DNA from: Riptortus pedestris
Taxonomy: Eukaryota > Arthropoda > Insecta > Hemiptera > Alydidae
DNA length: 64,000 nt
Reading direction: 5' to 3'
Assembly: GCA_019009955.1 (NCBI GenBank)
Contig: CM032230.1
Location: 22,125,001 to 22,189,000, forward strand
Position numbers and translations under genes: made by a program. This document shows positions 55,743-64,000 of this stretch, in pieces. The notes under the pieces were generated by a model. The model saw only the letters and a program-made list of their open reading frames with translations. It was not told where the DNA came from and made no database searches. The first letter of the stretch is position 1; every line of letters starts with the position of its first letter.

Positions 55743-56391
55743 TATGACGTTGCGATTTTAATGGTAAAACGTCTTGAATATTATTCATAACTATCCTGAA
55801 GAAATGTTTGCTTAAATCAGTGTAGCCATTGGAGTGTTAGGAAATGAGTGTAGAATCTCTAGTTTAGCATTTTGGTAAATGTATTAAAAGGGCATTTGTG
55901 AAAGATGCAGTGGTGATGAATGCTAGCAGCATATTGAGGGCTAGAGGTGAGGGCAGAGAGACTGGCAGCTAGGGGAAAATTGAAATGGATTTGTGCCGAG
56001 CCCGACAATAAGGACTGCCTCGAACCACTCTCCAATTCAGGAGCCTCTTCCCCTTTCAACACCTACACTTAAAAGCTCTACCCACATTATCTTCCATCCT
56101 TTTCCTCCGTCTCATGGACTCCCTATTTCAGAAAGGCTTCCTACATTCACTTTTATCGCATTAAATAATCACCTTGACAGAGTCTCCAAGCACAAAAGCC
56201 TAACATAAAAACCTCACGCAATATGCCAATTGGAAAAAAATATATAAATATAATACAATATATACAAAAATGTATCTTCATGTGAAGGTTTTCATGATAT
56301 TGTTGACGGAGTAAACTTTAAGGTCAAATCTATGAGAAATTTGTACGTGGTAACAGGCATCCAAACTTTCAGCAGATTGTTCCAAATATAT
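55743..56391. other. Unique island
   Basis: 55900-56200 is GC-richer and non-repetitive; overlapping short open frames on both strands lack domains. No gene call. Confidence 0.35.
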
Positions 56392-56937
56392 TGTTACGTT
56401 TTATTACTAAACCAGTAATAAACGTTGTTAATAAGAGTTTATGGATTGCAAAATTAAACACTCACAAGTTTCACAGTTTTTATCACTGCACAATTTATTT
56501 TACAAGGCACATTACACTTGGTAATTATTCTTAATTACTACTCACAGTATACACTGATAACGTCACTGTTCTTCAGATTACACATTCCAATAATTCACTC
56601 ACGGTCACTGGAGTACACCAAAAGACAGCACTGCACTGGCCTTTGGCACTAAACTGTTAACAGTCACGGCACAACACTGCTCTTCTTATAAAACCACTTT
56701 ACCGCACTGCACTGAGTCGCACTGTAGCACTATATGAGCACTTGAGAAGAAACTAACTAGCTTGCGCTTTATGTAGGTCGTCGGCATACATCAAAGAGGA
56801 ATTGCCTGGACCCTTCGACGTCTGGACTGAAAGGCACTAGTACTAGGCTCGGCCCTCTGTCGGCTTCTTTAAACTACCGCGCACTTCCCAAATACGCGAC
56901 TCTCTGATAATCCTTCATGTATTTAATTTTCGCAACA
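56392..56937 (-). mobile_element. Solo LTR, gypsy-type, copy 2
   Basis: On the minus strand TGTTGCGAAAATTAAATACA...AATAAAACGTAACA, related along its length to 25913-26535 but 77 bp shorter and without the ACAGTGCAGTG repeats. Perfect ATAT flanks on both sides give a 4-bp target duplication. No internal retroelement sequence. Confidence 0.85.
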
Positions 56938-57017
56938 ATATAAAGAAACTAAGTTTTAAAAGTGGTACAAAGGAATTCTTCCAAGGTAAGAAGTTGACAA
57001 AACTGTTTATTTATATT

Positions 57018-57466
57018 TTATAGATACTTCCCATCGGAAGGTTTCTTATTACCGCTTGCATTTATTCATTTAGTATTAACGGTGGTGTTTTGTTAGCAGT
57101 ATCCAGATTTCTCTATTATTAAACTTCACGACGGAAATCTGCTTAGTTTAAGCAGCCCCTGCGTGACGGACTTTTACTGTGTGAGCAAATACGTTCTGTA
57201 CATCCACCCATAATGTGTGATATTCAGATGTACATCAGTAATTATTTTTCTTTCCGGTGAAGAATATGTCTATCTGTTCAGCTCTCAGTGGATGGCACAC
57301 TTATTTGTTTACAATTCATAAGCTGTTTCCTTTGGGAGCTTATTAAAAACAAATGAACGATTCCTCATTACTGTTTGTATTTACTCACGATCGTGTTAAG
57401 TGTTAGCAGTATCAGTTCACGTGGGAAATCTGCTCAGTTCATGCAGCCCCTGCGTGACGGACTTTT
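57018..57466 (+). mobile_element. Two successive HLE 3' ends (Y modules)
   Basis: 57018-57175 ends GCAGCCCCTGCGTGACGGAC; 57180-57466 repeats the Y module (GTGTGATATTCAGATGTACA, CTTTCCGGTGAAGAATATGT) and ends the same way. Same orientation, no body or 5' end for either. Confidence 0.8.
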
Positions 57467-57575
57467 TTTTTTTTGGATATCATAGAAACAAATAAAGTTC
57501 GTTCTGAAACATTTTATTATTCAGTGCGTTCGAGCGGATATCACGTTTATCATTTTCAAATATACTAATTTTCAA

Positions 57576-58000
57576 ATATCTCTGGAATATGCTGGATGGT
57601 AGAGGAACCAATTGATCAGGATCAATAAGAAGGCCAAGTCCTCTACTGTTTTTTAATATAATGCAGAGTGCACTTTCGGAGTCAACGCTCCATCCTCAGT
57701 GCGGTTCATGCTGTGCCACCGTTGGATTCCAGCCATGGTAGAGGATGGAGCGTTGACTCCGAAAGTGCACTCTGCATTATATTAAAAAACAGTAGAGGAC
57801 TTGGCCTTCTTATTGATCCTAATCAATTGGTTCCTCTACCATCCAGCATATTCCAGAGATATCACTGCAGCTTCGCCAAGCTATGGCTGGAATCCAACGG
57901 TGGCACAGCATGAACCGCACTGAGGATGGAGCGTTGACTCCGAAAGTGCACTCTGCATTATATTAAAAAACAGTAGAGGACTTGGCCTTCTTATTGATCC
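57576..58000. repeat. Snapback repeat with a perfect 79-bp block in three copies
   Basis: Order is C A B A' C' x B' A'. A is 57619-57697, its exact complement A' is at 57741-57819 and again at 57922-58000. C (57576-57618) and C' (57820-57862) pair with one mismatch; B (57698-57740) pairs with B' (57883-57921). A contains CTTGGCC, TTTTTTAATATAATGCAGAG and GGAGTCAACGCTCCATCC. Zero differences among the three A blocks indicate a very recent event or an assembly/library artefact. An open frame at 57668-57913 spans it; no known domain. Confidence 0.9.
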
Positions 58001-58467
58001 TGAATTTTTAAATACTTTGATTATTCAATTTATTAGGGAGTACTGCGACGTTAGATTTGTAACCAATCATCAATGACGAACAAATATGTTTTATAGTTTC
58101 TCATAAAATATTAATAAATACGGGAAACTGAAAAAAATATGAAAATATTACAATGTGATGGCGTTGGAATATCATATATTTGATAACACTAAAGTGCAAG
58201 TATTTATGGAAATGTCTACGACCGCTGTAAAAAGAAAACCCCTTATTCAAAAGAATAAAACGGATAATTTATAAATACCACTAATAAAATAGATAGATAT
58301 TTCTGAAATAACAAGGAACCATTATTAGAATCATTCGGATTTATTTTAGGTAACTTATTAGGCGAAGGTTTTTTATGATTCGGTTAAAGTACACAAATCT
58401 CAACTTTGTTAAAAAAAAAAAACTTCATTCTCGATGTGTAAACTTACAAAATAATGTAGATTATTTG
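58001..58467. other. Unique AT-rich spacer
   Basis: No gene or repeat recognised. Confidence 0.4.
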
Positions 58468-59330
58468 GTACTTCCATTCTTTAACCTGACTTGGCTAGCT
58501 AATAAGAAATACATAAAGCAAATCGTTAATTGCACTAACTCTGCAGTTAATTAAAGAAATTATTTAAAGACTGATCAATACCTTAACTTAATATAAAGTG
58601 CACTTTTTAAAAAAGAAACGTGCTGGACATTGGAAGGCAGTTTTATTAAGAAAAACACAAACAGGTCTTCCAATATGTATCAGTGACACAAGTCTTTCAG
58701 AGCAAGAGCTCAATCGTTGGGGACCCTGTCATATAAAAAATATGCATCCCAAATACCATAATACCACTACAAGACAAGGCTAGCTATAAGTAATAAATTA
58801 ACACCTCCTTAATTGCACTAAAGCTGCAGTTATATAATAAAATTTATTTAGGACTGATTGATCCGTTAACTTAAAAAAGTGAGCCTTTTAAAATGAAAAG
58901 TGCTGGACGTTGGAAGGCAGTTTTATTAAGAAAAATACAAACAGGTCTTCCACTATTTATCAGCGAAAAGCATTTTACAGGAAGAGCTCAATCGTTGTGG
59001 TCCTGTCAACACAAAAGCAACAAAAAAAATATGTAATAAAAGGAAGGTAACAACCTACATGTTACATTTTCGTCGTCTACTAGGTAGGATCAATTAACAT
59101 TTGAAAACTTTTTTCGAAAATAGCATCTTGAGGATCACCTCAATAGCTGATCTCTCTCAATCTGCTAAAAGGAATAGATTATTTGATACCACCATACTTT
59201 AATCCTCCTTGGCTAGCTAATGAGTAATAAATTAGTTTTAATTGCATTAGTTACTTTTTTAATTGCACTAATAGTAAAGTTATATGAAAAAAATATTTAA
59301 AGACTGATTCATACGTCAGCATAATAAAAC
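58468..59330. repeat. Three degenerate direct repeats, ~300 bp
   Basis: Units near 58468-58760, 58770-59035 and 59180-59330 (partial) share TTAATTGCACTAA, TTATTTAAAGACTGAT, GGAAGGCAGTTTTATTAAGA, ACAAACAGGTCTTCCA and AGAGCTCAATCGTTG. Units 1 and 2 both encode (K/R)AG-(H/R)-WKAVLLRK-x-QTGLP in one frame, but then diverge by indels. An HLE 5' end sits between units 2 and 3. Confidence 0.65.
59060..59172 (-). mobile_element. HLE 5' segment
   Basis: ACATTTTCGTCGTCTACTAG, GGATCACCTCAATAGCTGAT and a worn end CAATCTGCTAAAA. Confidence 0.65.
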
Positions 59331-59911
59331 ATTGCCGTTTCATTATGTACTCAGATAAAACCACTGAATAGAACGCAAGTCTCGATGTAAATCGATACAA
59401 ATTCCTTCAACCAGGTGATGCGTAAACTAAGATTTACTACTTGCTGGACACGCAAGCTAGCCTCGCATATTTTCCATTCTACTTGTAATAAAAATATGTA
59501 AAACGGACTTGCGATTCACGTTGAATATGAGATTTAAGTGATTCAGATGCTCATAGAATTATATTAGTAAAAAGGTAAGCAGGAAGCTGACAGCACAGCA
59601 AATGTCTCGGTTAATATTCCGCTAAGAGAAAACATGTATAGAACAATAGTGGAATATTATATCTACGACACACTCCCGATATGTCATACTTCGGTAGAGT
59701 CAAAAGATGGAGATCCTTATTTAATATTTTCAATTCACCCCTTCTTTGAAATCTCCCCTCGTTGCAGTAGGAAAACCACATGACGTATACAAGATTCATA
59801 CCTGACGATTCGCAAACGGCTTAGGTAATGTAAAATGAGTAGGAGTAGAGGTATATTTAAGACAAGAAATTAAATACAATCTCTCGATTAATACTACAGT
59901 AAGACAAAATT
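59331..59911 (-). other. Spacer with a decayed HLE body
   Basis: 59597-59790 keeps AATGTCTCGGTTAATATTCC and a C-rich tract; the rest is unassigned. Confidence 0.4.
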
Positions 59912-60035
59912 TTATTTATTAACGTCCTCTATTGAAGATAAGGTTAATTGGGAGGGGTTATCAATAAGTTACCATCCTTGAATAGCCAGGGTAGGATCTC
60001 ATTCGGCAATTCGCCATTAAATAAATTTGTACAGG
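59912..60035 (-). mobile_element. Decayed SINE fragment
   Basis: TTATTTATTAACGTCC, GGTTAATTGGGAGGGGTTAT and AATAGCCAGGGTAGGATCT match the complement of the SINE body. Confidence 0.55.
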
Positions 60036-60083
60036 CACAATATCCTGCAGACCTCTTAAGGGTTGGATACTAGCAGAAGAAAA

Positions 60084-60493
60084 AAAAGTCCGTCACGCAG
60101 GGACTGCGTAAACTAAGGAGATTTCCCACGTGAAGTTTTACGGGATCTCTAAACTTAATCACGAGGGAAGAACAGTTCGGCCGCCAGAGTTCTCTTCGGA
60201 AAGTACCGAAAAGCCGACTCCTGCCGACCACACACAGAATACAGATGCAAATATCTCGGGTAATATTCAAGATACAGATAAAATGTATAGAACAATATTT
60301 ATAGTAAATTTAATTTGCAATAAGATTGATTCATAAAATTTTCAAAACTCCTCCCCTCTAAACCCCCTTACCCCTGGTCCCATTTCAGCCATTAACGAAC
60401 TTGATCTTCCTTTTTACATAAAACGATTAAATTCTGAGTTTGGTAACTATCAAACAGAAATTGCGACCGCTAGAGCGTTAAAAGACAAAAATC

Positions 60494-60548
<55 letters not shown>

Positions 60549-60674
60549 TTTGAACAGACCTCATTTTCGTCATCTTCTGGGTAGAATAGATGGACATTTG
60601 AAGAATTTTTTCGAAACTCGCGTCATGAGTACGACCTCAATAACTGATTCCCCTTAAGGGAAATCTGCTAAAAA
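60084..60674 (-). mobile_element. HLE copy, Z-like module, complete and compact
   Basis: AAAAAGTCCGTCACGCAGGG, Z remnant (AATCACGAGGGAAGAACAGT, TTCTCTTCGGAAAGTACCGA), body, core (TA)n 60496-60545 with one break, 5' segment, CCCCTTAAGGGAAATCTGCT. About 590 bp. Confidence 0.9.
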
Positions 60675-61021
60675 CAATTTTGAATATACATATATTAAGT
60701 AGTACCTGTATTTTTACAACCCTGAAGAAGCATAAATTAGTATTCTCGTAATATTGGCATAAAATAATTTTTTTTTCACGAACATTGACCAGAACTCCAA
60801 GAAACAATAACATCATACATAAATATAAAACAAAATGAATAATAATGTTAAAAAATTAAATTTATTGATTTTTTTTCATTATTTATAACAATTAATATAA
60901 CTATTTTCGTTTATTGATTATGTGACCCTTCATACACTCTCCATATCCTCCGATCTATCGATTAATCCATTGTACTGTAAGCTATTGAATGGGTAGTTTG
61001 ATCCGGCGTTTATTCCGTTGT
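60675..61021. other. Unique spacer with two shared blocks
   Basis: AAATGAATAATAATGTTAAA (about 60832-60870) recurs at 61432-61470; 60945-61020 recurs before the next HLE at 62165-62250. Confidence 0.6.
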
Positions 61022-61145
61022 TAGCATAGCAGATTTCACTTAGGGGAAATAATCTATTGAGGTCGTACTCAATACGCCATTTTTTGAAAAATTTCCTCAA
61101 ATGTCCATCAAGCCTAACAAGGAGATGAAGAAAAAAAGTCCTCTT

Positions 61146-61208
<63 letters not shown>

Positions 61209-61430
61209 GATAAAGCTCTAGCAGTCGCAAGTTTTGTTTGATTGTAACCAAACTAGGCATTTCAACGTCAAATGTAAAACTAAAGGTAAACTTGGCTAAT
61301 GTCTGAAATTTAACAACTGGGCGGAGAAGTTTAAAGGAGGGAATTTCGATAACGGTTAATAACTAATTATGCGTAGGATCGAAAAAGTGTAGTTGCGTCC
61401 TAGAAGAAGTACAAAAATGTATTAATAAAG
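61022..61430 (+). mobile_element. HLE 5' half with core
   Basis: ATAGCAGATTTCACTTAGGG, 5' segment, TA core 61147-61206, body to GGATCGAAAAAGTGTAG; the 3' module is missing. Confidence 0.75.
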
Positions 61431-61495
61431 TAAAATGAATAATAATGTTAAAAAATTAAATTTATTGATTATTGATCGTCATTTTTTTAGCTGAT

Positions 61496-61607
61496 TTCCC
61501 TTAAGGGAAATCAGCTATTGAGGTTGTACTGACGGAATTTTCGAAATTGTTCTTCAAATGTCCATCAATCCTACCTAGTAGATGACGAAAATGAGGTCCG
61601 TTCAAAA

Positions 61608-61663
<56 letters not shown>

Positions 61664-62114
61664 CTATTTGCCTGTTAGCGCTCTAGAGGTCGTAATTTTT
61701 GTTTGATCTTTACCAAACTCGGAATTTAATCATTTTATGTAAAAAGAAAGATCATGTTCGTTAACGGCTGAAATCGGACCAGTGGGAGGGGGGGGGTTTA
61801 GAGGGGAGGATTTTCAAAAATTTGAAATATCTCTGTTACTATACGTCGGATCGGAAAATTGTATAGAAACAATCGTTTTGAAAATTAAATTTACTATAAA
61901 TACTGTTATATACATTTATTCTCTATCTAGAATATTAACGGAGATATTTGCATTTTTATTAAATTTGGGCCGATAACGGATTTTTGAATTTCCCGCCAAA
62001 AACTAGTTCGGCCCTTGGCCATAACTGTGCGGCTCTCGTATGGAGATTTCTCTATTGTATAACTTCACGAGGGAAATCTGCTTAGTTTACGCAGCCCCTG
62101 CGTGACCAACTTTT
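61496..62114 (+). mobile_element. HLE copy, X module, complete
   Basis: TTTTTTTAGCTGATTTCCCT with full palindrome, 5' segment, TA core 61613-61659, body with GGGAGGGGGGGGGTTTAGAG, AACGGAGATATTTGCAT, X module (GGGCCGATAACGGATTTTTG, CCGCCAAAAACTAGTTCGGC) and end GCAGCCCCTGCGTGACCAAC. About 620 bp; a good X reference. Confidence 0.9.
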
Positions 62115-62251
62115 ACTAATTAAAACTTTCATTTGTTGATTTAGCAACACTTGATAGATAAAATCTCTTTATCTGCCGATCCCACAACTAATCCATTGCT
62201 CTGTAAGCTGTAGAAGGGGTAGTTTGATACGGTGTTAATTCCGTTATTAAC

Positions 62252-62363
62252 ATAGCATCTATTAAGGTCGTACTAAGAACACTATTTTTGAAGAATGTCC
62301 TCAAATTTCCACCAAGCCTAACCAGGAGATGACGTAAATGAGGACCGTTCAAATATCTTTTTT

Positions 62364-62446
<83 letters not shown>

Positions 62447-62914
62447 CTGTTAACTGTCTAGCAGTCCCAATTTTTGTTTTATCGTAAGCTAACTAGATAT
62501 TTTTAACGTCTTATTAAAACAAAAGATAAACTTGGTTAATGTCTGAAATCCGAGAAGTAAGAGGGGAAGTTTAGAGGAGGGAATTCCGAAAATAGTGAAT
62601 ATGTCTTATTATGCGTCGGATCGAAAAATGTTATAGAACCAACCTTATTGCAAATATAAAGTTATCTAAAAGTCATGAACGTTTTTTTCACTATCTTGAT
62701 TATTAGCATTATTTAGTTTTCGGTCTTCAGTAAACCCCCACAAACTACTCATGTCATATTAATAATCCGTTTATTTTTTGAAACACTTTATTTGAAGACA
62801 AAATACCAATTTTTTTACTATTCAACTTTAATTTTTTGAGATAAACGCGAAAGAGATACACGAGGGAAATCATCGGTGCTTAGTTAACGCAGCCCCTGGT
62901 GTGATGGAGTTTTT
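62252..62914 (+). mobile_element. HLE copy, Y-like short module, near complete
   Basis: Worn 5' end (AGCATCTATTAAGGTCGTAC), 5' segment, (CA)n-(TA)n core 62366-62441, body, shortened Y module and end GCAGCCCCTGGTGTGATGGA. Confidence 0.8.
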
Positions 62915-63886
62915 TACAAGTATGATTCTCGATACTTGGTTGTATCGCACTAAGTTCTTTACCGCTTTTGGCAATTCCGTACTCTGACAAAATCAGAGTG
63001 AAATTATTAATCTCTTTAAAGTCCCCCCCAAAGGTCAGGTTGAGGCCCCTGTTTCCTTATAGGTGGTCGTCTTCCGAGTCAGTGGAATTCCCCTATCTTA
63101 ACGTTACAATGTAGAATCATCAAGATCATACTTTTGCTATCCGTTAGATGTGCAAGGGATGAGATTAACCAATTTTCTATTGTTTTTTTTTCTATTTACT
63201 TGTAATCCGTGTAACTCACCCATTTATCACCATTTCTAGATGCTTCTGAGGTAAGCTGTATTTGTGTATTTTTAATCATCTCAATTTTGTACGCTTGTTC
63301 ATTTCCCTTTATCTGGGCTTACCAGAGCACAACTTAATTTTTATTAACTTAATATTGTAAATTTATTCGAAAATTAGATTATCCATAGTTTTCTATATTA
63401 TGCAATTAATAAAATACAGTGTCACAAATTCCCGTGCAACCTCCCTTGATATCTGCAATCGTATTAATACAAGGACTTGGTGTGCCGTAATTGTGTTAGT
63501 TCAAAATAAATTAACTCTAAGAATGTTTTTAGAGTGAACATTTTTTGAATTCATTCAAGAATACGTTTTTTATTATTATTTGAAAATCTATTCCTTTCTC
63601 CGTAAACTTGCTTCAAAGATAAGTTTGGTGGCTAGTTTTATGCCGCAGCATTTCTCAATAAAAGTGGCCCCTCCAATAATGCGTCAAAAAATACAAAATA
63701 TAAAGACGTTTTAAAATTTTATTTTCTACAAGAATCCGTCATAAAAAGTGCGGCATTCCATGACAAATTCCAAAGTTATGGTCGCTGGAGAAGTACTGGA
63801 GAAAGTTATGAGGTTGAACAAGGCGTGAAAGGGTTCACAATTATAAAAAGCCGAGCCTAAGCCTTCCATTAAAACAATTGGAGTAT

Positions 63887-63890
<4 letters not shown>
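62915..63890. other. Unique sequence
   Basis: No repeat family recognised. TTTCCTTATAG before GTGGTCGTC (about 63060) resembles an acceptor site; no coding support. No gene call. Confidence 0.35.

Positions 63891-63891
<1 letters not shown>

Positions 63892-63962
<71 letters not shown>
63892..63962. repeat. (TA)n then (TG)n microsatellite
   Basis: About 46 bp of TA and 24 bp of TG near the window end; no HLE sequence recognised around it. Confidence 0.95.
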
Positions 63963-63963
<1 letters not shown>

Positions 63964-64000
63964 GAATGTTTTCGACTAGGTTATATTTATGTATGATGTT

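Noticed and set aside
57668..57913. 81-residue protein across the snapback repeat.
   Set aside because: It reads through inverted copies of the same DNA, so the frame is a by-product of the structure.

Overview
The window looks like an AT-rich animal gene desert, probably arthropod. It has no rRNA or tRNA gene cluster, no operon-like spacing and no ORF that reads as an intact host gene. The animal call rests on the mix of mobile-element remnants (Helentron-like, canonical Helitron, piggyBac, mariner of mellifera-like type, Merlin, a Penelope-like element, an I-like LINE, a gypsy-type solo LTR pair and tRNA-derived SINEs). The arthropod call is inference; the species cannot be fixed from sequence alone.

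Most of the window is one repeat family, here called HLE (Helentron-like element). A full copy reads, in the orientation I use: T-rich 5' end TTTTAGCAGATTTCCC with a 20-bp palindrome centred on TTAA; about 100 bp; a (TA)n core, sometimes joined to (CA)n or (GA)n; about 300 bp of conserved body with a G-rich tract and a long-range inverted repeat; one of three alternative 3' modules (X, Y, Z); a second copy of the subterminal repeat (GGGAAATCTGCT); and a short hairpin ACGCAG-CCC-CTGCGT followed by GACGGACTTTT. Subterminal inverted repeats, a 3' hairpin, a microsatellite core, T-rich ends and no target duplication are the Helentron/HINE (DINE-1-like) layout. Strand '+' for an HLE means it reads in this direction on the given strand. 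About 55-60 full, truncated or fused copies are listed; no copy encodes a Rep/helicase.

Layout. 1-1790: indel-rich tandem duplication of HLE-derived sequence. 1.8-10.4 kb: HLE copies with a tRNA-SINE, a deleted Merlin element (7514-8082) and a deleted piggyBac (9349-10403) inside an HLE. 10.9-17.2 kb: a satellite domain with a clean 110-bp array, split by two HLE copies, one of which carries a canonical Helitron (11818-13575). 17.5-25.6 kb: dense HLE copies. 25.85-26.76 kb: a tandem array seeded by the HLE 5' palindrome and invaded by a solo LTR. 27.5-28.5 kb: a second piggyBac in an HLE. 28.6-32.3 kb: mostly unique sequence with a Penelope-like remnant (about 29.85-30.24 kb) and a cluster of TAATCC motifs. 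32.4-34.2 kb: two HLE copies joined head to tail. 35.7-48.7 kb: HLE copies, a second Helitron (38.9-39.9 kb) and a mirrored HLE composite (44.8-45.7 kb). 48.9-50.0 kb: an I-like LINE fragment interrupted by a mariner. 50.6-52.35 kb: a mirrored HLE composite with a SINE inside. 54.1-59.3 kb: inverted and tandem repeats, including a second solo LTR and a triple perfect 79-bp foldback. 59.9-62.9 kb: HLE copies. 62.9-64 kb: mostly unique sequence.

No gene pathway can be described. The functional logic is nesting: the HLEs supply TTAA palindromes used by piggyBac and (TA)n cores used by Helitrons, and they may seed tandem arrays. The few unique, GC-richer islands (24.5-24.9, 28.7-29.1, 31.6-32.0, 52.4-52.85, 55.8-56.2 kb) are the best candidates for host regulatory DNA.
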